64,000 nucleotides of DNA from contig NZ_CP163444.1 of NCBI RefSeq assembly GCF_041053105.1, positions 62,001-126,000 on the forward strand. Reading direction: 5' to 3'. Shown piece after piece: positions 42,038-50,983 of the stretch. The notes beneath the pieces were generated by a model. The model did no database searches and was not told where the DNA came from. It was given only the letters and a program-made list of their open reading frames with translations. How positions within the stretch are numbered: position 1 is the stretch's first letter; the number at the start of each line of letters is the position of its first letter. The stretch comes from Streptomyces sp. R44 (lineage in GTDB: Bacteria; Actinomycetota; Actinomycetes; Streptomycetales; Streptomycetaceae). The position numbers and the translations under genes were made by a program.

Positions 42038-43012
42038 TCAGCCCAACGGCTCTGCCGTGAGCGCCGTGCCGGTCCGGGTGCGCAGGTGCATGGCCGTACG
42101 GCCCGTACGGCGGGTCGCCACCAGCCCCGCACCACGCAGCGCGCCGAGGTGCTGGGAGACGGCACTGGCGGTGACACCCAGGCGGGCGGCGAGGTCGGGG
42201 GTGCTCAGCGGTTCGCCGAGCTCGGCGAGCAGGGCGGCGCGGGTGCGGCCGAGGACGGCGGTGAGGCCGGCCGGCGTCGCGCGGGGCTTCTCCCAAAGCA
42301 GCCCGACGCCGGACGCCGGGTAGCGGATGGAGGCGGCGGTACGCGGGGAGTAGTCGACGATCACGTCCGGCCAGCCGAAGACGGACGGCATCAGGATCAG
42401 CCCGTGCCCGTCCGCCTCGACCGTCCACACCGCACCCGAACGGCGGCGCCCGTGCACCACCAACTCGCCCTCCCTCCACACCACATCGCCGTGCAACTGA
42501 GCGAAGAGCCCCTCCACCCCGCCGTCCACCAGCGCCACCGCGCGGCGGCCCAGGTCCGCCTCCAGCACGGCCCGCATGCGCCCCCAGTGCGGGGCCACCA
42601 GCCGGGCATGGCAGCGCGTCAGCGCATCGGCGACCCGTTCCAGCAGCACCGCCGGCCCCGGCAGCTTCCCGGCCCGGGCGGCACCGAGCGCGGCGACGCA
42701 CTCGGCCGCGACGTACGCCGGGTCCATCACCCGCAAGCCCGCCAACTCGGCCTCGAACGCCGGCAGGCGCTCCTGTGGCACCGGGAAGAGGAACGACGGC
42801 AGGCAGCCTTCGAGCAGCGCCCGAAGCAACGGCAACTCCGGCTCCTGCGCGAGCACCGGCTGCACCTCGCGCACCCACGGCCGGTGCACCTCGTGCCCGC
42901 CGACCCCGAGCGCCGCCCGCACCCCCAGCACCGTCTCGGCCAGCGGCGACAGAGCGAGCCGTACCCGCGCCACCTCGGCCGCCGAGAGCCGGATCTCCAC
43001 CGCCATGCCCAT
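42038..43012 (-). CDS. ArsR-type winged-helix regulator with DUF5937-like N-terminal domain
   Basis: A 324-residue protein. Residues 1-230 form the helical N-terminal domain seen in actinobacterial DUF5937 regulators (MAVEIRLSAAEVARVRLALS, ERVADALTRCHARLVAPHWG). Residues 245-310 are an ArsR winged helix: LLAELGEPLSTPDLAARLGV then TASAVSQHLGALRGAGLVAT. ATG 43012 follows GAGGGCAGGG; ATG 43006 is an alternative. It is divergent from an alpha/beta hydrolase across a 72-bp gap with a perfect inverted repeat, so it probably represses both genes. Confidence 0.9.
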   Translation of the reverse strand: MGMAVEIRLSAAEVARVRLALSPLAETVLGVRAALGVGGHEVHRPWVREVQPVLAQEPELPLLRALLEGCLPSFLFPVPQERLPAFEAELAGLRVMDPAYVAAECVAALGAARAGKLPGPAVLLERVADALTRCHARLVAPHWGRMRAVLEADLGRRAVALVDGGVEGLFAQLHGDVVWREGELVVHGRRRSGAVWTVEADGHGLILMPSVFGWPDVIVDYSPRTAASIRYPASGVGLLWEKPRATPAGLTAVLGRTRAALLAELGEPLSTPDLAARLGVTASAVSQHLGALRGAGLVATRRTGRTAMHLRTRTGTALTAEPLG

Positions 43013-43026
43013 CCCTGCCCTCTGAC

Positions 43027-43046
43027 CGTTCAGCTGTGGCTGAACG
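43027..43046. promoter_or_regulatory. perfect inverted repeat, candidate ArsR-family operator
   Basis: CGTTCAGC (43027-43034) and GCTGAACG (43039-43046) form a perfect 8-bp inverted repeat around TGTG. It lies 14 bp upstream of the regulator's start and 38 bp before the hydrolase's start, where a dimeric repressor would block both promoters. The TTCAGC/GCTGAA form resembles operators of ArsR proteins. Confidence 0.75.
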
Positions 43047-43084
43047 ATAGCCGGGCCGGACCAGCAGCCCGCAGGCTGTCCGCC

Positions 43085-43939
43085 ATGGAATTTCTCACCT
43101 CGTACGACGGCACCACGCTCGCCTTCCGCACGCTCGGCGACGGTCCGCCGCTGCTCTGCCTCCCCGGCGGCCCCGGCCGCGCCGCCGAATACCTCGGCGA
43201 CCTTGGTGGACTGTCCGCCACGCGGACCCTGATCCTGCCCGACACACGCGGCACCGGCGGCTCGGCGATGCCCGCCGATCTGGCCACCTGCCGAGTCGAC
43301 CGCCTGGTCGCCGACGTCGAGGCATTGCGCCACCACCTCGGCCTGGACAGGGTGGACCTGCTCGGCCACTCCGCGGGCGGCAGCCTGGCCATGCTCTACG
43401 CCGCCGCCCACGCCGACCGGCTCACCAGTCTCACCCTGGTCACCCCGTCATTCGCCGCGGTCGGACTGCCCTCCGACACCGGCGCGGAGGAGGTGATCGC
43501 CGCCCGCGCGGCCGAGCCCTGGCACGCACAGGCCGTGGCGGCGTACGGGCACATGAAGACCGCGCACACCTTCGCCGCGGCCGAGCCGTACCGATTCGCC
43601 TTCGAGCCGCTGATGTACGGCCGCTGGGACAACGCCGCCCGCGCCCACGCCGCCGCCGACCCCGTCCAGCGCGCGCTTCCCGTCAGCGAGCACTACTACA
43701 AGGACTACACACCCGACTCGGAGGAACTCCGGCGCCGCCTGGACGCCCTGCCCTGCCCGGTACTGCTCCTCGCGGGCGAGATGGACCTGTGGCCCACCGC
43801 CAAGTCCGCCGCCGATGCCGCATCACTCTTCCCCGACGTGACACTCGCCGTCCAGCCGGCCGCCGGTCACTACCCGTGGCTGGACGATCCAGACGTGTTC
43901 ACGACGACGGTGGAAGGCTTCCTCTCCGGGGTCAGCTGA
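43085..43939 (+). CDS. alpha/beta hydrolase (proline-iminopeptidase-like)
   Basis: A 284-residue hydrolase. LLCLPGGPGRAAEYLGDLGG supplies the oxyanion loop (HGGPG-like), VDLLGHSAGGSLAMLYAAAH the G-H-S-A-G-G nucleophile elbow, VLLLAGEMDLWPT the acid, and VQPAAGHYPWLDDP the catalytic His. Closest in layout to prolyl aminopeptidases and related hydrolases. ATG 43085 lies 38 bp from the putative operator. The substrate is unknown. Confidence 0.9.
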   Translation: MEFLTSYDGTTLAFRTLGDGPPLLCLPGGPGRAAEYLGDLGGLSATRTLILPDTRGTGGSAMPADLATCRVDRLVADVEALRHHLGLDRVDLLGHSAGGSLAMLYAAAHADRLTSLTLVTPSFAAVGLPSDTGAEEVIAARAAEPWHAQAVAAYGHMKTAHTFAAAEPYRFAFEPLMYGRWDNAARAHAAADPVQRALPVSEHYYKDYTPDSEELRRRLDALPCPVLLLAGEMDLWPTAKSAADAASLFPDVTLAVQPAAGHYPWLDDPDVFTTTVEGFLSGVS

Positions 43940-44052
43940 CAGCTCCTTCCAGCGGCTGTCCGGTAACTGCTCTCCGAGGGACTCCGAGTCATGGCGGACC
44001 GTCAGCTGCCACGGAGGTCAAAGGCGGCTCGTCCGCACGGGGGAGCGTGATC

Positions 44053-44715
44053 GTGCGCGCGGATGACGCCCTGATGTCGAGGTTCGGCAACGGTGGAGTT
44101 GTGACGATCAAGGATTCTGTGGGCGATGCAGTGCCTCCGGCCCAGAGCTGGGCGCTCCGCGTCCGTCTGGGCACGTGGCCCGGGTTCGCCGTTGCGGCAT
44201 GGGGGTTCCTGTTCGCGGTACCCAGTTTCGTCTGGGCGTTGGGCGGCACCTTCGGTGTGCAGTCGACGGTGGCTCCGTCGCTGGTGAAGCTTGCTCATGA
44301 CCGGGTGCCCTGGTTCCTGGCAGTGTTGTGGGTGACCGGCTTTCTGAAGCTCTTCGGAGCGTTGATTGGTATCGGTCTGACGCGCCGTCGCGGCAAGTGG
44401 ACGGGTCGACTCCTGGTGTTCTGCGGCTTCGGCGCGGCAGTCCTGCTCGTCTGGCACGGTTGTCAGTTCGTGGTGCACGGAGTGCTGGTCGAGGCCGGGG
44501 CGCGCGCTGTCGCGCCTGATCTCGCCGGGTTGACCCGCTGGTACCTCTACCTGTGGGGGCCGTGGTTCATTGCCGGCGGCCTGGCCTTTGCCGCGGCGGC
44601 CACGCACTATGTCCGCCGGCACGACGGCCGGCGTGAGGCGCGTCTTTACGGCTCCGTGGGGGCGCTGGGCGCGTTGCTCCTGTCTATGGCCTCGGTCGTC
44701 ACCGGGATTGGCTGA
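44053..44715 (+). CDS. DUF3995-type membrane protein
   Basis: A 220-residue protein with four hydrophobic segments: GFAVAAWGFLFAVPSFVWAL, VPWFLAVLWVTGFLKLFGAL, LLVFCGFGAAVLLVWHGCQF and the C-terminal LGALLLSMASVVTG. A helix of WYLYLWGPWFIAGGLAFAAA lies between. The pattern matches DUF3995 integral membrane proteins of unknown role. GTG 44053 with GGGGAG upstream is chosen; GTG 44047 and ATG 44074 are possible. It stands alone, and an IS5 remnant begins just after its stop. Confidence 0.75.
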   Translation: MRADDALMSRFGNGGVVTIKDSVGDAVPPAQSWALRVRLGTWPGFAVAAWGFLFAVPSFVWALGGTFGVQSTVAPSLVKLAHDRVPWFLAVLWVTGFLKLFGALIGIGLTRRRGKWTGRLLVFCGFGAAVLLVWHGCQFVVHGVLVEAGARAVAPDLAGLTRWYLYLWGPWFIAGGLAFAAAATHYVRRHDGRREARLYGSVGALGALLLSMASVVTGIG

Positions 44716-44766
44716 CGGTCACCACGGAGTTGCACAACCTCGCCCTGGCCGTACAGGCCAGAGGAC

Positions 44767-45586
44767 CGCACGACAATCCGCAATGCCCAAAGCAACGCAC
44801 AGATCGTTTACGGGACATCCCTCAGGGCTGCGTGGAGGCCATCGCGTGGAAGTACCGCACCTGCTCGCCCTGGCGGGACCTGCCCGACGAGCTCGGCTCG
44901 TTCCAGACCGCTCACAAACGGCTGATCAGGTGGGCCGTGGACGACACCTGGGAACGCGTCCTCGCCGCTGTCCTGGCAGCGGCCGAGGGCACTGACGACA
45001 TCGGCTGGACCGTGTCGGTGGACTCCACCGTCTGCCGGGCCCACCAGCACGCCGCCGGAGCCAGGAAAAAGGGGCTTCAGGCCGGGCCGAACCTGACGGC
45101 CATGCCCTCGGACGTTCGCGAGGCGGCCTGAGTACGAAGGTCCACCTCGCCGGCCACGGACATGCACGGCCGTTGGCCCTGCGTGTCACCGCCGGTCAGG
45201 CAGCCGACGCGCCGGTCTTCGAGACCGTCATGGCCGGCATCCGTGTCCCGCGAGGCGGACCGGGAAGACCGCAGACCCGGCCCGATGCCGTCCTGGCGGA
45301 CCGCGCGTACTCATCCCGCGCGATCCGAAATCACCTCCGCCGATGCGGCATCCGCATTGTCATCCCCCAACCGTCCGACCAGATCGGCCACCGACTGCGG
45401 CGAGGTCGCGCCGGAGGCCGACGGCCCGCCTTCGACGCCGAGACGTACAAGCAGCGCAACGCGGTCGAACGATGCATCAACCGGCTCAAACAGTGGCGCG
45501 GCCCGGCCATGCGCACCGACAAGCTCGCTATCGCCTACCAGGCCGCACTCCACCTCGCCGCGATCCTCATCTGGGCCCGCAGGTGA
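44767..45586 (+). mobile_element. IS5-family transposase, two frames joined by a -1 slippery site; N-terminus truncated
   Basis: The first frame reads EAIAWKYRTCSPWRDLPDEL, GSFQTAHKRLIRWAVDDTWE and VSVDSTVCRAHQHAAGARKK, containing the first catalytic Asp. At 45065-45071 (GAAAAAG) a -1 shift joins it to the second frame, GASGRAEPDGHALGRSRGGL, PDAVLADRAYSSRAIR and YKQRNAVERCINRLKQWRGP, which has the second Asp and the catalytic Glu. Without the shift the first frame stops at 45131. About 40 N-terminal residues expected for the family are missing, so the copy is probably inactive. The shift may be programmed, as in some IS5 subgroups. Confidence 0.85.
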
Positions 45587-45601
45587 CCCACGTGAGAAAC
45601 C

Positions 45602-46141
45602 CTAGGACTGATCGTCGATGTCGAGGGCGTGTTCTTTGAGGAATGCGCCCGCGTGGGCCGCTGCTTCCTCTGCGGTCGCATACGGTGCCCCATCGGCGGC
45701 CGTGCCGGATGCTCCATCAGCGCCCCGCCCAGTCCAGCCCCAACCACCGGACGGCGACTGCACCAGCTCAGCAGTCCCTCCGAACAGCGCAAGCGTGCTT
45801 TTGCCCACTGTTGCGGGTGTCGGGCGACTGACGGCCTCGGGCCATTTCTTACGGGCACCCTGCCGGGTGATGCCCCAGACGGCTCCCAACTGCTCATAAC
45901 TCGCGCCGTAGGAGCCGGCGGTCGCTGCCGCCCGCTCCGTGAGCCGCTTGACCTCGCCGTCCATCATCTTCCACGCGGCCAGGACGGACAGTGCCACGTC
46001 GACGGGACTCGCGTCCCACATACGGTCGGCGGACAACCCGGTCTCCCGGGAGCGGATGGCCGAGGCCAGGGGGTTCAAGGCGTCGTACAGGGCCTTGTCG
46101 AGCTCTGCCTGCTCTTCTGGGGTGATCTCAGAGGCCGTCAT
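45602..46141 (-). CDS. hypothetical protein with helix-turn-helix-like segment
   Basis: A 179-residue acidic protein. Residues 85-108 (SYEQLGAVWGITRQGARKKW) look like a DNA-binding helix-turn-helix of the kind found in actinobacterial proteins with SWQQIGDALGISRQAA. The N-terminal half is helical (EEQAELDKALYDALNPLASA), and the C-terminal part is Gly-rich with a terminal EEAAAHAGAFLKEHALDID. ATG 46141 was chosen; upstream is AACTATAGTT and the ISL3 relic. Function unknown. Confidence 0.65.
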   Translation of the reverse strand: MTASEITPEEQAELDKALYDALNPLASAIRSRETGLSADRMWDASPVDVALSVLAAWKMMDGEVKRLTERAAATAGSYGASYEQLGAVWGITRQGARKKWPEAVSRPTPATVGKSTLALFGGTAELVQSPSGGWGWTGRGADGASGTAADGAPYATAEEAAAHAGAFLKEHALDIDDQS

Positions 46142-46146
46142 GCGAC

Positions 46147-46156
46147 AACTATAGTT
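46147..46156. promoter_or_regulatory. AACTATAGTT palindrome at gene start
   Basis: A perfect 10-bp AT-rich palindrome lies 5 bp upstream of the 45602-46141 gene's ATG. It overlaps the -10 position expected for a leaderless transcript and may be a promoter element or autoregulatory site. Confidence 0.35.
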
Positions 46157-46199
46157 TGCGGGGTCTCCCATGTAAACCAAAGTTTCCAGACTGCATCGG

Positions 46200-46534
46200 T
46201 TGTCACCACATCAGAGAGACACGCCCTGGGTCTCGGAGCAGGTGGAGTGCGAAGCCTGTGCGGCCGGGGAGCTGCCTGGCGTCGACTGCGGCGATCCAGG
46301 TGGGGAGTGTGACGCCGAGGCGGTTGGTGAGCATCTCGCCGAAGTCGCGGACGTGCCCGGCGGCCTTTCTCCAGTTCGGGGCAGCGGGCCAGGACCCCCT
46401 TCAGGTCGGCCCGGTCTTCCTCGTTCAAGGCCGTGGGGTTGCGGGTGAGCCAGCTGGTCACCTGCCGCACCGTCGGAGGCCGCGGCGCCGCGCCGGCCGG
46501 ATCCCAGCGGAGGGCGGCGATGCGGGACGGACCA
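46200..46534 (-). pseudogene. ISL3-family transposase, C-terminal part
   Basis: The minus strand reads MVRPRIAALR-like residues, then RQVTSWLTRNPTALNEEDRA, DLKGVLARCPELEK and, after a frameshift, remnants of the terminal domain. This directly continues the protein encoded at 47488-48110, from which it is separated by about 950 bp of inserted DNA. The final catalytic Glu region is degenerate. Confidence 0.8.
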
Positions 46535-46535
46535 T

Positions 46536-46890
46536 CTAGGACTCGTCCGGGCGCTCACGTTCGGAGCCAGAGGACGAGGGCGGCTGCGGTCCCTCAGTCG
46601 ATCGCACCCGCCGCGTAGGCCGCTGCCTGGCCCTGCTGGAGCAGACGCTCCAAGGATCCGTCCGCCGACCACAGCCGGTGATATCCATAGACGGTCTTTC
46701 ACGGCCCGAACCGTTCAGGCAGGTCACACCACTGCACACAGGTCCGCACCCGGTGCAGAATCCCGTCGATCGCCTGCCGGTGATCCCGCCACCTGCCACA
46801 ACGCCCGTTGCTGGCCGGCAGGAACGGCCGCGGCTGTTCCCACTCGGCATCCGTCAGATCACCCGCCCCGAAGGCAAGTCACATGACTGA
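46536..46890 (-). pseudogene. IS5-family transposase N-terminal fragment
   Basis: Across two frames the minus strand gives WRDHRQAIDGILHRVRTGVQ, WCDLPERFGPWKTVYGYHRL and WSADGSLERLLQQGQAAAYA, the N-terminal part of an IS5-type transposase. It stops at the junction with ISL3 sequence at about 46535. No catalytic core is present. Confidence 0.8.
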
Positions 46891-46926
46891 GCTGGACAGA
46901 TCCAAAAAGTGCGCTTGACTGCGCGG

Positions 46927-47472
46927 ATGAACATCAACCCGACAGAAGTGAGTGCGTCTGCAGCTGTGCAGGTCAGGCGCTTCCGCAACGATGATTCGGT
47001 GGAGCAGCTGACCCTCCTGCTCCACCGCGCCTACGCTGACCACGCCGCTGCCGGGCGGGTCTTCTTCGCCTCCTACCAAAGTCCGCAGGACACTCAGCAC
47101 CGCTTGAGCAAAGGCGAGTGCTGGATCGCGATGGAAGGGAACGCACTGGTCGGCACCGTCACCGTGTCAGCTCCACACACCACTCCGGCTGGATACCCTG
47201 CGCCGGCAGGAGGCGGCTCGTTCTGGCAACTGGCTGTCGAGCCATCGCAGAGAGGCACTGGCCTCGGACAGCGGCTGCTGGCTCTGGCGGAGTCACGTAT
47301 CGCTGCTCTCGGATCGACGCAGGTCGCCATCGATACCTCCTCACAGGCAACAGACCTCGTCAACTGGTACCGCCGGCGTGGCTACGCGCCGATCGGCACG
47401 TGGCGGTGGGACGTCACCAATTACGACAGCATCGTCCTCATGAAGAACCTGCCGATGTCGACTCCTTCGTGA
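46927..47472 (+). CDS. GNAT-family N-acetyltransferase
   Basis: A 181-residue acetyltransferase. VQVRRFRNDDSVEQLTLLLH is the first strand-helix, and GSFWQLAVEPSQRGTGLGQR contains the V-x-P-x-x-R-G-x-G acetyl-CoA loop; LGSTQVAIDTSSQATDLVNW and YRRRGYAPIGTWRW complete motif B. ATG 46927 is chosen over GTG 46909. The gene lies inside an ISL3 element, next to an IS5 fragment, so it has travelled as or with inserted DNA. Its acceptor (drug, amine or protein) is unknown. Confidence 0.88.
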   Translation: MNINPTEVSASAAVQVRRFRNDDSVEQLTLLLHRAYADHAAAGRVFFASYQSPQDTQHRLSKGECWIAMEGNALVGTVTVSAPHTTPAGYPAPAGGGSFWQLAVEPSQRGTGLGQRLLALAESRIAALGSTQVAIDTSSQATDLVNWYRRRGYAPIGTWRWDVTNYDSIVLMKNLPMSTPS

Positions 47473-47487
47473 TCGGCCGGACAGAAC

Positions 47488-48110
47488 TTGGTAGGTGACC
47501 GGCGCATTGTCGGCGAGGAGTTCGCTGTGGAGGTGGGTGACGCTGGTGCATCCCTCGGCGAAGCGTCGTTCCAGGTAGGGCTTGTAGGGGTCCAGCCGCT
47601 GGGTCGGGGGCGATTTTCGCGGACGATGTCCTGTCGGCGTGCGGCGTTCGCGTACCGGAGCACGGTGTTGAGACCCCCGGCCCAAGTGCCGTGCGATCGC
47701 CCAGCGGGAGTGGCCTGAGTCAAACCGCTCTTGGACCAGCGCATGTGCTGCCTTCTTCCGCTCGGCTCGCCGGCTGGCAGGCTCTGAGTCGTCCTGCGGT
47801 CGTCCGCAAGCCCCTTGAGCGGCCTCCGGCAGCATCGGCCCGGTCGCGGCGGTGATCTCCACACCGGGGTACCGGTTGTGCCAGGCAGCCAGTGGCCCGG
47901 CTTCGCGCGTCGAGCACGTGATGGTCTTCGGCGCTGGTCAAGACGGTGGCGTACGTCTGACCGCGGCGGATCGCGAAGTCGTCCACGCCCAGCACGCGCG
48001 GTGTGTTGAACCGTGGATCAGGCAATGCCATGACCCTTCGTAACAAGGTCATCCGTCCCGCGCCGAAGCCCAGCCGGGCGCCGGCCCGCCCAGCCAGCCC
48101 GATCCCCACT
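47488..48110 (-). pseudogene. ISL3-family transposase, central part
   Basis: The minus strand reads TLLRRVMALPDPRFNTPRVL then GVDDFAIRRGQTYATVL, the first DDE Asp region of ISL3 transposases. After frameshifts it continues KKAAHALVQERFDSGHSRWA, DPYKPYLERRFAEGCTSVTH and NAPVTYQ, where it breaks off. The zinc-finger N-terminus is not recognisable, and the C-terminus is found at 46200-46534 on the same strand. Confidence 0.82.
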
Positions 48111-48316
48111 TGCTCTAGAGCATGGTCGAGCCGGCATGTTGCGGAGCGGCAGGCTGCCGGGTTCCGGCGAGGTGGCGCTCAGCGACGTTGGCAACGCTGA
48201 AGAGTAAGTCGACCGCTTGGAACCGTTGCCGAGCGGGATCCGCTCGTCGAGGGCGAGGGGGCCCGATCTTGAGTCACCTTTCGCGGTGGACTTCCTCGCG
48301 TACCCGCTCCGATCGG

Positions 48317-48898
48317 TCAACGGCGCACCCGATAGCACACGTGAAGCACCCGGTTGCCCTGAATCACCACGTCAGGATCCTCCAGCAGGTGCTGTGCGTG
48401 GACCGACCCGAAGTAGCGCTTGCCGGACCCGAACACCACAGGCACGACGTCCATGCGCACCTCGTCGACCAGGCCCGCCGCAAGCACCTGGCCACCGACG
48501 TCGCCGGCGGCGACCTCGACCACGCGGTCACCCGCAAGTTCCTGCGCCTTGGCCACGGCTGCCTCGACGCCGGCTACGAAGTAGAACGGCGCCTCGGGGT
48601 CCCAGCCCTCGGGCATCGGCCGGTGCGACACGACGACCACATGGTCGATCCCGCCCGGAGGCTTCCCGTCCCAGCCGTCCGTCAGGTCGAAGACATGGCG
48701 GCCGGCGATCGTGACACCGATCTGGTCCCAGTACGGCCGGGTGTAGTCGTAGGACGTCTGCGACACCTTCAGCACGCCGCTCTCGTCCAACGGGACATCA
48801 CCGCCGGTCAACCACTCGAACAGTGGTCCGGGCTGGTCGTTCTCGTCCGCGATGAAGCCGTCCACCGACACCGAGCCGTACATGACCACCTTGCCCAC
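48317..48898 (-). CDS. dihydrofolate-reductase-family protein (RibD_C type)
   Basis: A 193-residue protein of the YwjB/YyaP DHFR-like group. VVMYGSVSVDGFIADENDQP is the standard opening, VSQTSYDYTRPYWDQIGVTI and GRHVFDLTDGWDGKPP form the middle, and EVAAGDVGGQVLAAGLVDEV with the NADPH-binding G-G-x-x-x region follows. GTG 48898 has GAGGAG six bases upstream. These reductases use NADPH; the substrate is usually unknown. It is single, with no operon partner. Confidence 0.9.
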   Translation of the reverse strand: MGKVVMYGSVSVDGFIADENDQPGPLFEWLTGGDVPLDESGVLKVSQTSYDYTRPYWDQIGVTIAGRHVFDLTDGWDGKPPGGIDHVVVVSHRPMPEGWDPEAPFYFVAGVEAAVAKAQELAGDRVVEVAAGDVGGQVLAAGLVDEVRMDVVPVVFGSGKRYFGSVHAQHLLEDPDVVIQGNRVLHVCYRVRR

Positions 48899-49027
48899 AG
48901 GGTTCTCCTCTGCTTTGGCGTGCCCCAATTTGGCGTGTCGTGAGCTGTTGCTCTTGTGAGCAAGCAGTCGGTCCGCCTGCACCACGGTGCCAGGCGCCAG
49001 GCGCCGTACGCCGTGGGAAGTCACGGT

Positions 49028-49058
49028 CGTGCCGCCGCGGTTCTGGCGCGGCGGCACG
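49028..49058 (-). terminator. hairpin terminator after the amidase gene
   Basis: Arms CGTGCCGCCGCG (49028-49039) and CGCGGCGGCACG (49047-49058) are perfectly complementary over 12 bp with a 7-base loop. It lies 26 bp beyond the amidase stop on the minus strand. No T-tract follows. Confidence 0.75.
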
Positions 49059-49084
49059 TTGCGAACCGCAGGGCTTCTCCAGGG

Positions 49085-50983
49085 TCAGTGGCTTGTCTCC
49101 GCGGTGTTCACCATGGCCAGGCGCCGGTTGTACTGGATCACGTCGTACTTCTGGTCACCGGTGACCACAATCTCCCGGCGCGTGGGTGTGGCAGGGAAGA
49201 AGTCGTCTGCGACCACCGATGTGCGAGCGGCCACGTACGCCTGCCCTTGGGGGAACGAGTACATGCTGAACCGCGTCTGTTCGGATGCAGGCAGTCCCTG
49301 GGGGTACTCGTCGGCGCGAGGGTAGGCCGTGGTGTAGAGGGCGACCGACTTCAGCCCGCTCGCGGGACGAACGATCCGCGCGTTCGGGGCGAGGCGGGTG
49401 TTCGCGCCCGCCGGGTTGTGGATCCATCCCTTCCGCCCGCCGAACCAGATGGCCGTCCAGTCGCCCCGCACATCGGCGACCACGAATTCCTGCCCCCACA
49501 CGACGGTGGATCCCCAGTCGTCGATGCGGTTGGTTCCCGCCGACCCGTCCGGTCGCAGGGCGAGGTCGGAGACGAGCGGGGCGTCGCCGCGGGGCTCCGT
49601 GCGGACGTAGAGCAGGTTCGAAGGCTGTGTCTGGGTCCGGCACGTCGAGGCGCACACCGTCACCGACTGCGTGTTCTTGCCGTACGTCGGGGCGATCGTG
49701 ACCGCCTGTCCGATGGCGATGTTCCCGGTCGAATGCGCTCCCCCGGCCTTAAGCGCCCGGCGCTGATCGGCGCCGAGGAGAGCCATGAACTTCTCCCAGT
49801 CCCAGTAGGGGCCGGGGTCCCAGTGTGCGTCCGGCGCGCGGGACGGCCTCGGCGGGAGGACGTTGTCGTGCCCGATGATGTGCTGGCGGTCCAGTGGGAC
49901 GCCGAAGCGCCGTGCCAGGTAGCCCACCAGCGCGGCAGTCGCCTTGTACTGGGCCGGAGTGAACCAGGTGGGTCCCTGGGCGGCGTATCCCTCCAGCTCG
50001 ATACCGATGCCGTGGAGGTTGACCCAGTAGTTGCCGGCGTGGAAGGCGATGTCCTTGGTGGCGACCATCTGCGTCGCCTCAGTGCCGTCGGCCTTCAACA
50101 CGTAATGCGGGGAGACCCCGCTGACGGGGTCCTCGAACCAGCTGACTCCCCCGTCATAGGACCCTTCGAGGTCATGGATGACGATAAAGTCGACGTCCAT
50201 GCCGTTCGAGTTCCGGGCGGACACCTGGTAGTTCGAGGCAGCAGCGGGGACGAACCGGCAGTTCAGCTCGCTGGGGCACTCCGGCACTGCCGCCGCGGCC
50301 TGCGTCCGCAGCCCCAGAGACGCGAGCTGCGACCTCGCCGGACGAACGGACGGCGTCTTCGGCAACGCCACACTCTGGCCGTCCTTGCGCACCTTCTGCC
50401 TGCCGCCACGGATCACTTCGAACACCCCATCGGCGAACCGTCCGGCCGCGGCGGTGTCGGGGGCCTGGCTGTAGTGCGCCACAGCCCCGTACCAGCTGCC
50501 TGGGTCCCGCGGCATCACGCGGGTGATCCGCCGTTGATACGAGGCGAGCAGCGCGGCACCGCCTCGAAGGTTCTGCAGTTCGTCCCGCTTGAGAGCCTGG
50601 GGCGCGACGCCGATCATCGCGGCGGCAGCTTGCAACGTGTGTTCGGACGGGTCGTCGGTGCCCGTGGTGTCCACCGGCCCTTCGCCCGGGCGATGGGCGT
50701 ACGCTCCCCCGGACGTCGTGTCCGTCAGCTGCATCGGACCGTAACCGCCCTTGGTGCTGGGGCGGCCGTCATTGGCCTCCCACCACGAGGACTCGTAGCT
50801 GACGCCGAGAAGTACTTCCTTCGGCACACCGAATTCCGCCGCCGCTTGCTCGGCCGCCCGCTCGAAGCCGCCGGGTGTCGCGTCGGAGGGCCGGGCATTC
50901 CCAGCAGTGGCACATCCCCAGATGAGGGCCACCGCCACTCCCGCAGCGCCGAAAACCCGGTGCCGCCTGTGTCTTCTGGTCAC
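49085..50983 (-). CDS. secreted N-acetylmuramoyl-L-alanine amidase
   Basis: A 632-residue exported protein. The N-terminus has Arg/His-rich residues and a hydrophobic core RVFGAAGVAVALIWGCATAG, a signal peptide. Residues 35-200 resemble a lysozyme-like/peptidoglycan-binding unit (FGVPKEVLLGVSYESSWWEA). Residues 240-400 are an Ami_2/PGRP domain with FIVIHDLEGSYDGGVSWFED, HYVLKADGTEATQMV, IAFHAGNYWVN and QHIIGHDNVLPP, giving the zinc His residues. The C-terminal part (from about 440) is SH3-like repeats. GTG 50983 is chosen; an ATG near 51046 is possible. It cleaves peptide from glycan in the wall and may serve growth, spore or competition roles. Confidence 0.9.
   Translation of the reverse strand: MTRRHRRHRVFGAAGVAVALIWGCATAGNARPSDATPGGFERAAEQAAAEFGVPKEVLLGVSYESSWWEANDGRPSTKGGYGPMQLTDTTSGGAYAHRPGEGPVDTTGTDDPSEHTLQAAAAMIGVAPQALKRDELQNLRGGAALLASYQRRITRVMPRDPGSWYGAVAHYSQAPDTAAAGRFADGVFEVIRGGRQKVRKDGQSVALPKTPSVRPARSQLASLGLRTQAAAAVPECPSELNCRFVPAAASNYQVSARNSNGMDVDFIVIHDLEGSYDGGVSWFEDPVSGVSPHYVLKADGTEATQMVATKDIAFHAGNYWVNLHGIGIELEGYAAQGPTWFTPAQYKATAALVGYLARRFGVPLDRQHIIGHDNVLPPRPSRAPDAHWDPGPYWDWEKFMALLGADQRRALKAGGAHSTGNIAIGQAVTIAPTYGKNTQSVTVCASTCRTQTQPSNLLYVRTEPRGDAPLVSDLALRPDGSAGTNRIDDWGSTVVWGQEFVVADVRGDWTAIWFGGRKGWIHNPAGANTRLAPNARIVRPASGLKSVALYTTAYPRADEYPQGLPASEQTRFSMYSFPQGQAYVAARTSVVADDFFPATPTRREIVVTGDQKYDVIQYNRRLAMVNTAETSH

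Noticed and set aside
41495..43939. Apparent 814-residue fusion protein
   Set aside because: Only the last 284 residues are a hydrolase with its own start at 43085; the rest is antisense to the ArsR-type gene and the end of the dehalogenase gene.
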